The notes beneath the pieces were generated by a model. That model did not search any database, had not been told where the DNA came from, and saw only the letters and a program-made list of their open reading frames with translations. This document shows positions 43,081 to 50,961 of a stretch of DNA of 62,273 bases, one piece after another. The stretch comes from Chlamydiota bacterium (lineage in GTDB: Bacteria > Chlamydiota > Chlamydiia > Chlamydiales > Rhabdochlamydiaceae): the NCBI GenBank assembly GCA_013288075.1, contig JABDCQ010000006.1, positions 1 to 62,273 of the forward strand, written 5' to 3'. A program made the position numbers and the translations under genes. The number at the start of each line of letters is the position of its first letter. Position 1 is the stretch's first letter.

Positions 43081-43240
43081 GGGATAAATCCTTCCCTCTC
43101 TCTCTTTCCCCCTCTGTGGTTTCTTGTCTCTGTGGTTAGTCTTTAGCTAACACTTAAGCGCGCAAGGACTTGCATTTTTTTAACCACAGAGACAAGAAAC
43201 CACAGAGGAAGAAAAAGAAAGAGAGGGAAGAATTTATCCC
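43081..43240. repeat. Palindromic intergenic element, copy 2
   Basis: It begins GGGATAAATCC and ends GAATTTATCCC, with the CCTCTGTGGTTTCTTGTC arms. The asymmetric loop reads CTTTAGCTAACACTTAAG, then GCGCAAGGACTTGC. It starts seven bases after the MazG-like stop codon. It is also just downstream of the convergent 43259 gene, so it may end both transcripts. Confidence 0.9.
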
Positions 43241-43258
43241 TCTCTGTTAATCTTGTTA

Positions 43259-43717
43259 TTAACGGCCGTGTCCGCCGCCGCCATGTCCGCCACCGCCGCG
43301 TCCACCGCCGCCGCCACGGTCACCGCCGCCAGCGCCGCGATCGCCTCCTCGGTCGCCGCCGCGATCGTCGCCACTCCATCCATTAGGGTGTGTTCTATTT
43401 TGGCCATCGCCATCTCGGCTATAGTTATCGTGGTCTCCCGCATGGTAATTTCCATCGCGAGCATTCCAACGATTTCCGTCCCAATATCCCCCGCCTGACC
43501 AGACGTTAAAATCATTTTGAGACCCAAAATAATACCCGCCATACCATCCAGGTCCTATCCAAACAGCAGGCCCTGTGTCATCATCGTAATCATCGTCATA
43601 ATAATCATCTGCATCAACAATTTCTTCTTTTCCGCTAAAGGCTGAAAGTGTCGAGCTCATTTGATAACTATAAATACTTAAAGCTCCAACAGCTAATATT
43701 ACTAGAAAAGGTCTCAT
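43259..43717 (-). CDS. Exported Gly/Arg-rich small protein (third of a tandem set)
   Basis: The 152-residue protein has a signal peptide-like N-terminus (about 1-26), an acidic DADDYYDDDYDDD run, a conserved block VWIGPGWYGGYYFG (about 52-65) shared with its two neighbours, and a long tail of DRGGDRGG and RGGGGHGGGGHGR repeats. It overlaps the preceding gene by four bases (ATGA). Glycine/arginine/histidine tails of this type are flexible and can bind metals or nucleic acids; the function is unknown. Confidence 0.75.
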   Translation of the reverse strand: MRPFLVILAVGALSIYSYQMSSTLSAFSGKEEIVDADDYYDDDYDDDTGPAVWIGPGWYGGYYFGSQNDFNVWSGGGYWDGNRWNARDGNYHAGDHDNYSRDGDGQNRTHPNGWSGDDRGGDRGGDRGAGGGDRGGGGGRGGGGHGGGGHGR

Positions 43718-44148
43718 CTGTGACCTCCGCCATGATGCCCACCACCGCCATGATGCCCACCACCGCCGTGATGTCCGCCTCCGTTGTGATGTCCGCCTCC
43801 GTTGTGATGGTTATTGTTCCGATTCCCGTGGTGATTCCAGTTACCATTGTGGTTCCAATTGTTCCCGTTCCACCCTCCGCGCCATCCATTAAAATTGCCT
43901 TCATCACCAAACCAATACCCGCCATACCATCCGGGACCTACCCATACAAGAGGAGTGGGATCTGTGTCATAATAGTAGTAGGTATACCCATCGTTATACC
44001 CATTGTCGTAATACCCATTGTCATAGTAATCGTCACCATCACCTAAACCTAAAGAGACTGATACATCAGCTGATAAATTACTAAGAATTGGATAAAAACC
44101 AATACCAGATCCTACTAAAATCAAAAAACTTAGATAAAGTTTTTTCAT
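43714..44148 (-). CDS. Exported Gly/His-rich small protein (second of a tandem set)
   Basis: The 144-residue protein has a signal peptide (about 1-27), a tyrosine-rich YDNGYYDNGYNDGYTYYYYD segment, the shared block LVWVGPGWYGGYWFG (about 67-81), a WNGNNWNHNGNWNHHG region, and a histidine-glycine tail (GGGHHGGGGHHGGGGHHGG). The many histidines suggest metal binding. It directly follows the 44149 gene with no gap and overlaps the next one, so the three are translationally coupled. No known family is recognised. Confidence 0.75.
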   Translation of the reverse strand: MKKLYLSFLILVGSGIGFYPILSNLSADVSVSLGLGDGDDYYDNGYYDNGYNDGYTYYYYDTDPTPLVWVGPGWYGGYWFGDEGNFNGWRGGWNGNNWNHNGNWNHHGNRNNNHHNGGGHHNGGGHHGGGGHHGGGGHHGGGHR

Positions 44149-44481
44149 CTATTCCTCCCTATTTGTATTTCTTGAACTTGGTGAAGCGCTTTTATATTCC
44201 GCATAACCGTGTGCAGGCTCCCCTATATAATTTTCTCTTTGCCAGCCGTAGTAATTGTCTTCGTCGCTAAACCACCATCCACTATACCACGCAGGTCCTC
44301 TCCAAATGACTTGATCTCCAGGGTTCATTCCAGAAGAGCCAGTGTATTCACTCCCCCCAATCACATCATCTCCCTCTAGGTCTTCTGACGAGGTTGTAGC
44401 AGCTTCTACCCCATCAATAAAAACATAATTAAAAACAGAAAAAGCCGCAAAAGTTAATAAGTATAAATATAACTTTTTCAC
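44149..44481 (-). CDS. Exported small protein (first of a tandem set)
   Basis: The 110-residue protein has a signal peptide (about 1-27), an acidic linker, and the shared block VIWRGPAWYSGWWFSDEDNY (about 58-77). It lacks the Gly/His tail of the next two. It seems to be the first gene of an operon of three paralogues that differ mainly in tail length and composition. The 171 bases upstream (44482-44652) hold the divergent promoters of this operon and of the large autotransporter. Confidence 0.7.
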   Translation of the reverse strand: MKKLYLYLLTFAAFSVFNYVFIDGVEAATTSSEDLEGDDVIGGSEYTGSSGMNPGDQVIWRGPAWYSGWWFSDEDNYYGWQRENYIGEPAHGYAEYKSASPSSRNTNREE

Positions 44482-44652
44482 AAAATACCCATAATTAATT
44501 ACGCATCTCTATTATTATTATAATTAACACAAAACAATATAGAATGACAAGGAAATACTTTGAAAAAACTAACGCGCTATCATTATAAGTTGCATAAAAT
44601 AAGGGCGCTGACTAATGTAAAAATAAAATTTTAAAACGTGTGGAGTACCCCT

Positions 44653-47600
44653 ATGTGCGCCTTTCCTAAATTTTCTTCCCCTTCTTCGATAATTAAAGCC
44701 TCGGCCTTAATTTATTCGCTTTGTTGCTTTTCTCATGGATTTGGAGCTAATGCTGTTGTTTCTAATTTTAACGACTCGGGAGCCGGCTCTTTAAGAGCAG
44801 CTATTACGATAGCTAATGCAGGCGGAGGAAATATCTCTTTCACTACAGGGACTGGAACAATCAGTTTGCTTAGCAATCTTCCGGTAGTAGCTCCGACAGC
44901 TGGAACCATCACTATAAATAGTGGAGCTACCCCTCCTACCATTTTTCTTGATGGAGGAGACACATATCAAGCCTTTTTCATAAACCAAGGAACCGTAAAC
45001 ATTAATAATGTCACTGTTCAAAAGATGCTTGCTCTAGGAGGCGCCGGAGGAGGCAATGTCCCTGGAACTGCTGCAGCTGGAGGGGGTGGCGGCGGAGGAA
45101 TGGGAGCCGGACCTGCTATTTTTGTCAATGAGGGAGCTACTGTTACGCTTACGAATGTTTCTTTCCTAGATAACACAGCCGAAGGAGGCAGCGGGGGTGC
45201 TGGCGGGATGTTTAGTACACCCGTTTCTCTTGGCGGCGGGGGCGGCGGCGCAGGCGGCGGGGGCATGTTTGCTGATGGAAGCGGCGGAAGCGGCGGGGCT
45301 ATGAATGTCTCTACAGGAACGTTTCCAGGCTTTACAGGAAGTGGCGGAGGAGGAGGAGGCGGCGGTGTGAGTGGTGTCTCGGCTGCCGGATCAGCTGGCG
45401 GACCTAATGACACATCAACGCCTCAAGGGGGAGCTGGAGGAGCTGGCGGGGGTGTCAATCCTGTGACGATGGCCTCTGCGGGAGGGGCCGGTGGTATGGG
45501 GGGGATTTTTATTACACCTCCCGGAGCGGGAAGTCCCGGAACAGCTGATTTTGGAGGGTCTGGCGGCGGCGGCGGAAGCGGCGCATCCCTGGACCCCGGA
45601 GCTGCCGGAGGAAATAATAGTGCAATTGACTTTGGAGGCGGCGGCGGCGGTGGCGGCGGGTTTGGAAACGCAAGCGCCGGCGGAGCTGGCGGAAGCGCTG
45701 GGTTTGGGGGCGGTGGCGCTGGCGCTGGAACAGCTACAGCTGGAGGCGGCCCTGGCGGTAATGGTGGATTTGGGGGAGGCGCTGGCGGCGGCGGCGGAAC
45801 GGCCGGTGCAACACCTGGGTTTGGAGGAGGAACTAGCGGAGTCGGATTTACCTCTACAGGTGGGGGCGGTGGCGGGGCGGCTTTTGGAGGCTGTATCTTT
45901 GTAAGAGAAGGAGGATCTCTTACCATTGCCTATTCAACTGTTCCTGCAACCGTCTTTTCTGGAAGCGTTACAACAGCTGGACTTGGAGCTACAGGCGGAG
46001 GCAATGGAACAACTCTTGGGCAGGACATCTTTTTAATGTCTGGTAATACCCTTACATTTGATTTACCTACAGGGCAAACGCTTACTATTCCTCATACCAT
46101 TGAATCTGATTTAGGGTTAGGAGGAGGAAGCACCACAATGGGAGGTCTTGTTGCAACAGGAGATGGAACTTTAATTCTTAATCAAACATCCCTTTCAACA
46201 AACGGCTATACAGGCGGCACAACAATCCAAACTTCTGCTAGAGTTCTTGTAGCAAACGACAATGTTCTTGGATTTACAAGCATGAGCTCTCCTGGCGGCA
46301 TCACACTGAATTCAGGAATTCTTAAAGCCGCAGCTAATCTTTCCTTGGCAAGTACTAGAACGATTAACCTAGCCGCTATTGGGGCTTTAGATTTAAACGG
46401 GTTTAATATGACAGTTAGTGGAGTCATATCGGGCTCAGGCCAATTACAAATTATAAATTCTTCCATAAACCCTAATGGAATCATCACTTTAGCGGGAGTG
46501 AATACGAATACAGGAGGCGTAAGCGTTAGCTCTGTCGGACCTACAGGAATTACAGTTGTCACAACCAATGCTAGCAGTTTAGGAACAGGGACATTTTCTA
46601 TGGAAGGTGGGGCTATTTTGCAGCCTACTACCTCTATGACTCTAGCAAATAATATCACTACAGCAGACGAAGCCTTCTTTGACACGCAAGCTAATACAAT
46701 CACTCTTTCAGGAATCATCTCTTCATCAGGAAAAGTTACTAAAATAGGGTCCGGGACATTGACGCTTTCAGGGGCTAATACCTATATGGGAGGCACAAAC
46801 CTAACGCTTGGGACTCTTGGCGTTGGAAACTCAGGAAGTTTAGGATCAGGTACGCTTACTATGCAAGCAGGCACCACCCTTCTTGCTCAAGCGGCTTTAT
46901 TAAACGTTGCTAATCCTATCAATTTATCTGGATCTGCTAATGTCAATACAGGCGCCAATACCTTCACCCTTTCAGGACTTATCTCAGGCACAGGCCCCTT
47001 AAATAAACAAGGAAGCGGCGTTCTTATTTTAAGCCAAATGGACACCTACTCTGGAGGGACAAATATTTTAGGGGGAACCATCCAATTAGGAATCATGAAC
47101 GCTTTGCCAACTTCTGGAACCGTGACAATAAGTGCAGGAGCTACGTTTAACCTCAATAGCTTTAACCAAACAGTTGGGAACTTATCAGGACCAGGCTCTG
47201 GCACGCTTGGGTCTGGCACATTAACTGTATCTGGCGGAACAACCGATACGTTTGGAGGCTCCATCTCTGGAATGGGAGGCATCACCTCGCAAGGAGCTGG
47301 AACAGTCCTTATTCTTACAGGGAGTAACACCTATACAGGTCTTACAAGTATGAATGCGGGAGGAGCCATTAGCGTAGGAAGCAGCAATCCTTTTAGCGCT
47401 GGAACTACTTTAGAATTCAATAATGGAACCCTTCTAACAACAGGATCATTCACTATCCCTCAAAATGGTGTTTTCAATGCAGGAGGGGGCTTTATCGATG
47501 TACCAGGAGGATCAACGCTTACTCTTACAGGAGCATTTAGCGGCCCTGGAGGTCTTACAAAAATAGATAGCGGCACTCTTGTTCTAAGAGGAATTAGTTC

Positions 47601-49170
47601 TTATACAGGCAATACAGTTGTTGCAGCGGGGAATCTTGCTGTGAATGGCTCTATTGAAACATCCGCTTTAACAACTGTGAATCCAGGCGCTATTCTTAGT
47701 GGAAATGGAAGAGTTGGGCCTTTAACAAATAATGGGACTGTATCTCCTGGAAATAGCATTGGAACCTTAACTGTTGTAGGAGATTATATCCAAACAGGGG
47801 CTCTTGATATAGAGATCAATCCAGCTGGCGGAACAGATCTTTTACAAGTTTTAGGAAATGCGTCCCTTAATGGAACGCTGAATGTATTTCCAGCTCCCGG
47901 AGCTTATTTTAAAGGAACCGTTTACCACATTTTAACAACAACAGGGACACGTACAGGAGAATTTAGCACATTCAATTTATCTAATCCTAGCTTACAAATT
48001 GTCCCTCAATATCTAGTTAATGGAGTAGATTTACTCGTTATAGAAAACTCTTTATTCTTTACCTCTACACCGAGTCATCATAATCCGCAGCAGGTGTTTA
48101 ATTATCTAAATAGCATTAACGCTTCAGACGAATCGGATTTGCAAAATGTGATAGTACAACTTATTGGACTATCAGATCCAGAGCTTACAAATGCTCTTGA
48201 TCAGCTGCACCCGGCACTTTTTGGGGCCTTTGATCTGATCAATATCAATACAAGCAGCATGGTTACCTCTATCTTTAGCCACCGCCCTGCAGAAGTGTGC
48301 TGCATGCACTTAGGAGAATGTTACGGCTGCGATGATACAAGTCTTTGGACAGAGCCTTTTGGCTATTATATGGAACAAGATAGAATTGGAGAGCAGGTAG
48401 GCTTTAATGCTTATATGGCAGGGGTTCTAGCTGGGCTTGATTACTGCTTTGAAAATGGGCTTCTTCTTGGCATTGGCGGCGGATATGCTTTTGAAAAAAT
48501 CGATTGGAAACAACATAGAGGCAATGCGGATATCAATAGCGGGTATGTTGGTATTTACTCTGACTTAATTGAAGAAGGTTACTATTTAGAAGCAGCTGTT
48601 GTAGGAGGTGTTAATAGCTACAACGCGAGTCGTAAGATCAATTTTGCAGATATTCATCGCACAGCCAAGCACGATAAGGGAGGCTATGATCTTACTGCCC
48701 ACTTAGGCGGCGGCGCAGACTTTAACCTGGGATGCTCTCAGGTGCACCTTGAGCCTTTTCTAAATCTTGACTACTTATTCCTTAATCAAAAAGGGTTTAA
48801 AGAGCATGGCGCTCAGGATTTAGACTTAAGAGTAAGAGCGCGCAATATTAACATGCTTCGCTCTGAATTAGGCTTAAGCTTCACTAGAAGCTTTGGTTTA
48901 GGCTGCGGCGGGTGCTGGGCCCCCACTCTTTGGATAAGCGGAGTTAATGAGACGTATCTTCAGACAAAGCATTACAAAGCCTCTTTAGACGACAATAGAG
49001 AGCAATTCAAAGTAAGAACCTTTAACAAGGCCATTACGCTTGTATCGCCTGGCGCTGAGCTTTCGTTCTTATTTGACAATGGAGTGGGCTTCGGTTTGCG
49101 CTATAGCGCAGAGATTAACGAAGACATCACCACACAAAAAGCGGATGCGCGCCTCGAATTCAACTTTTAA
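44653..49170 (+). CDS. Autotransporter with Gly-rich and beta-helical passenger
   Basis: The protein is about 1505 residues from ATG 44653, chosen over GTG 44638 because GGAG is correctly spaced upstream. It has a long signal peptide (about 1-33), a beta-helix start (NFNDSGAGSLRAAITIANA), a glycine-rich block (about 135-420, GGAGG and GGGGGGG runs), then many autotransporter-associated repeats (GTLTLSGANTYMGGT and relatives). A C-terminal barrel (about 1225-1505) ends with Phe (RLEFNF). Cysteines occur in the barrel (CCMHLGECYGC, CGGCW), as expected for a disulfide-linked chlamydial outer membrane. Paralogue: 57277. Confidence 0.92.
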   Translation: MCAFPKFSSPSSIIKASALIYSLCCFSHGFGANAVVSNFNDSGAGSLRAAITIANAGGGNISFTTGTGTISLLSNLPVVAPTAGTITINSGATPPTIFLDGGDTYQAFFINQGTVNINNVTVQKMLALGGAGGGNVPGTAAAGGGGGGGMGAGPAIFVNEGATVTLTNVSFLDNTAEGGSGGAGGMFSTPVSLGGGGGGAGGGGMFADGSGGSGGAMNVSTGTFPGFTGSGGGGGGGGVSGVSAAGSAGGPNDTSTPQGGAGGAGGGVNPVTMASAGGAGGMGGIFITPPGAGSPGTADFGGSGGGGGSGASLDPGAAGGNNSAIDFGGGGGGGGGFGNASAGGAGGSAGFGGGGAGAGTATAGGGPGGNGGFGGGAGGGGGTAGATPGFGGGTSGVGFTSTGGGGGGAAFGGCIFVREGGSLTIAYSTVPATVFSGSVTTAGLGATGGGNGTTLGQDIFLMSGNTLTFDLPTGQTLTIPHTIESDLGLGGGSTTMGGLVATGDGTLILNQTSLSTNGYTGGTTIQTSARVLVANDNVLGFTSMSSPGGITLNSGILKAAANLSLASTRTINLAAIGALDLNGFNMTVSGVISGSGQLQIINSSINPNGIITLAGVNTNTGGVSVSSVGPTGITVVTTNASSLGTGTFSMEGGAILQPTTSMTLANNITTADEAFFDTQANTITLSGIISSSGKVTKIGSGTLTLSGANTYMGGTNLTLGTLGVGNSGSLGSGTLTMQAGTTLLAQAALLNVANPINLSGSANVNTGANTFTLSGLISGTGPLNKQGSGVLILSQMDTYSGGTNILGGTIQLGIMNALPTSGTVTISAGATFNLNSFNQTVGNLSGPGSGTLGSGTLTVSGGTTDTFGGSISGMGGITSQGAGTVLILTGSNTYTGLTSMNAGGAISVGSSNPFSAGTTLEFNNGTLLTTGSFTIPQNGVFNAGGGFIDVPGGSTLTLTGAFSGPGGLTKIDSGTLVLRGISSYTGNTVVAAGNLAVNGSIETSALTTVNPGAILSGNGRVGPLTNNGTVSPGNSIGTLTVVGDYIQTGALDIEINPAGGTDLLQVLGNASLNGTLNVFPAPGAYFKGTVYHILTTTGTRTGEFSTFNLSNPSLQIVPQYLVNGVDLLVIENSLFFTSTPSHHNPQQVFNYLNSINASDESDLQNVIVQLIGLSDPELTNALDQLHPALFGAFDLININTSSMVTSIFSHRPAEVCCMHLGECYGCDDTSLWTEPFGYYMEQDRIGEQVGFNAYMAGVLAGLDYCFENGLLLGIGGGYAFEKIDWKQHRGNADINSGYVGIYSDLIEEGYYLEAAVVGGVNSYNASRKINFADIHRTAKHDKGGYDLTAHLGGGADFNLGCSQVHLEPFLNLDYLFLNQKGFKEHGAQDLDLRVRARNINMLRSELGLSFTRSFGLGCGGCWAPTLWISGVNETYLQTKHYKASLDDNREQFKVRTFNKAITLVSPGAELSFLFDNGVGFGLRYSAEINEDITTQKADARLEFNF

Positions 49171-49224
49171 TTTTGGGGTTAAGCTCAACAACCAACATAC
49201 TTCCTGAGTTAAAACAAAATCAAA

Positions 49225-49306
49225 AGGCCAACGGCCTGACCTTATAATAGCCCAGGTCGTAAGGCCTGGGTAAAAGAAAAAAAGAAATTGAGCCACAAAG
49301 TGGCGA
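49225..49306. repeat. REP-like palindrome upstream of the RAYT gene (inverted copy)
   Basis: It holds hairpin 3 AGGCCAACGGCCT (49225-49237), hairpin 2 CCCAGGTCGTAAGGCCTGGG (49251-49270) and hairpin 1 GAGCCACAAAGTGGCGA (49290-49306). It is the mirror image of the downstream copy at 49783-49866, so the two flank the transposase as an inverted pair. Confidence 0.88.
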
Positions 49307-49323
49307 CATGCTAAAATATTCAC

Positions 49324-49770
49324 ATGTCACAATCTTTATCAGATATTCTTTTACATATTATCTTTTCCACTAAACATAGATCTTCATGGATCGATCCATC
49401 AATAGAAAACGAGTTGTATTCTTATATTCGAGCTATATGTAAAGACCTCAATTGTCCTGTTATTGAAATAGGTGGCATTGCTGATCATGTGCATATTTTA
49501 GTTTCTTTTGGCAGAACCATCACACTAAGCGATCTAATTTCGAAAATGAAAGCAAATTCCTCTCGATGGATGAAAACCAAGGGCAATTCACAATTTTGCT
49601 GGCAACGTGGTTTTGGCGCTTTTTCCGTTGCAAGAAGAAATCTTGGTAGCGTAAGAGGGTATATTGTTTCTCAAAAAGAACACCACAAGACAAAAAGTTT
49701 TAAGGAAGAATTTTTAGAAATGCTAAATCAAGCAAACATTAAGTTCGATGAGAAGTATTTATGGGATTAA
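49324..49770 (+). CDS. IS200-like / REP-associated tyrosine transposase (RAYT)
   Basis: The 148-residue protein is a Y1 transposase: a conserved opening SLSDILLHIIFSTKHRSSW, the HUH motif HVHIL (about 60-64) and the catalytic tyrosine in VRGYIVSQKEHH (about 118-130, Tyr in GYI). Such enzymes cut and rejoin single-stranded DNA at hairpins. It has no TnpB partner. Instead it is flanked by an inverted pair of three-hairpin REP-like palindromes, and three more lie elsewhere in the window, making it the probable mobiliser of those REPs. Confidence 0.93.
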   Translation: MSQSLSDILLHIIFSTKHRSSWIDPSIENELYSYIRAICKDLNCPVIEIGGIADHVHILVSFGRTITLSDLISKMKANSSRWMKTKGNSQFCWQRGFGAFSVARRNLGSVRGYIVSQKEHHKTKSFKEEFLEMLNQANIKFDEKYLWD

Positions 49771-49782
49771 CTTTGTTTATAA

Positions 49783-49866
49783 GCCGCCCCCTTGGGGCTC
49801 AACTTGAATTTTGTTTCTAACCCAGGCCTGGCGACCTGGGCTATTAATATATCAGGCCGTTGGCCT
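49783..49866. repeat. REP-like palindrome downstream of the RAYT gene
   Basis: It holds hairpin 1 GCCGCCCCCTTGGGGCTC (49783-49800), hairpin 2 CCCAGGCCTGGCGACCTGGG (49821-49840) and hairpin 3 AGGCCGTTGGCCT (49854-49866). A further degenerate GCCAACGACCTGA piece follows at about 49913-49925. The 49771-49988 gap holds this element and nothing else I can support. Confidence 0.88.
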
Positions 49867-49988
49867 TAAAGATAACCCTAGGCTTGTGCGACCAAATCAT
49901 CTGTCTTTTTAAGCCAACGACCTGATACTAAACATGAAAATATCAAGATCGCATAAATCGAGTAAAAGAAAAAAATACGAGAAAAACA

Positions 49989-50696
49989 ATGCTGCTAGAA
50001 GATTTTGAGTTGATTGATTTGACGCATGTAATGCATCCGGGTATTCCTACATGGACGGGGTCTTGCGGATATTGCCTCGATGTTAAAATGGATTACGATG
50101 AAACATTTAAGGTTCAGCAAATGAAGATGCATGCCGGAATAGGCACACACATGGACGCGCCCTCCCATCGTTTTGAAGGAGCTGCTTCCATTGAAAGCAT
50201 TGCCTTAGAAAACCTTATTTGCAAAGCTGCTTGTATTGATGTGTCTCATAAGGCAACAGCTGATTACACAATTAGTCTGCAAGATATCTTAGATTACGAA
50301 AAAGATCATGGACCGATTATAAAAAATAACCTTGTGATTGGCTACACAGGATGGGATAAATACTGGAACACTCCTGATTTGTATAGAAATGTTGATGGTA
50401 ATGGAAAAATGCACTTCCCTTCGTTTTCTGAAGAAGCTGCCCTTTATTTATTAGAAAAAGATATTGCAGGGCTTGCTATTGATACCCTCTCTCCTGATTC
50501 CCCTCTTTCCACATTTCCTGTGCATAAAGCCATTTTAGGGGCAGGCAAATATATCATCGAAAACATAGCCAATGCAGCCCAAATGCCCCCTAAGGGAGGC
50601 TACGTCATTGTGCTGCCCATTAATGCCCAAGGAGCAACAGAAGCCCCCATAAGAATCATCGGCCTAAAACCTTTACCACAGAGGGCAAAAGAATAA
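49989..50696 (+). CDS. Cyclase family metal-dependent hydrolase (kynurenine-formamidase-like)
   Basis: The 235-residue protein has the cyclase-family metal motif HAGIGTHMDAPSHRF (about 48-62, HxGTHxDxPxH), a DLTHVMHPGIPTW opening (about 11-23), and a FAIDTLSPDSP-like LAIDTLSPDSPLS. The family includes arylformamidases and other metal-dependent hydrolases of amide or lactone bonds. It is the right length (about 210-250). Substrate unknown; the lack of nearby tryptophan genes argues against assuming kynurenine. Its stop directly abuts palindromic copy 3. Confidence 0.88.
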   Translation: MLLEDFELIDLTHVMHPGIPTWTGSCGYCLDVKMDYDETFKVQQMKMHAGIGTHMDAPSHRFEGAASIESIALENLICKAACIDVSHKATADYTISLQDILDYEKDHGPIIKNNLVIGYTGWDKYWNTPDLYRNVDGNGKMHFPSFSEEAALYLLEKDIAGLAIDTLSPDSPLSTFPVHKAILGAGKYIIENIANAAQMPPKGGYVIVLPINAQGATEAPIRIIGLKPLPQRAKE

Positions 50697-50846
50697 AAAA
50701 ACCCTCTCTCTCTTTCCCCCCTCTGTGGTTTCTTGTCTCTGTGGTTTAATCTTTAGCTAACACTTGAGAACACAGGGGCTTGCATTTTTTTAAACCACAG
50801 AGGGAAGAAAACCACAGAGGAAGAAAGAGGGAGAGAAAAAAAATTT
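50697..50846. repeat. Palindromic intergenic element, copy 3
   Basis: It has the same orientation as copy 2, with CTTTAGCTAACACTTGAGAA and CAGGGGCTTGCATTTTTTT in the loop. It starts immediately after the cyclase stop. The remainder of the gap to 50961 is a promoter region; AAGGAG at 50948 serves the next gene. Confidence 0.9.
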
Positions 50847-50961
50847 ACCTCTCTGTGGTGAAAAAATGGTTAAAAATAAGATTTGCTTTAATAGGATAAA
50901 AAGCTCCATGTTAATTAGAAATTAGACTATAATCATCTCTTTAACGCCAAGGAGCAACCTT

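Noticed and set aside
43253-44046. Alanine/valine/isoleucine-rich plus-strand frames opposite the Gly/His-rich operon
   Set aside because: Reverse complements of Gly/His/Asp codons; no start signals.
44733-47330. Long proline/valine-rich open frames on the minus strand under the first autotransporter
   Set aside because: They mirror the glycine-rich and repeat codons of the real gene, lack ribosome sites, and have no recognisable domain.
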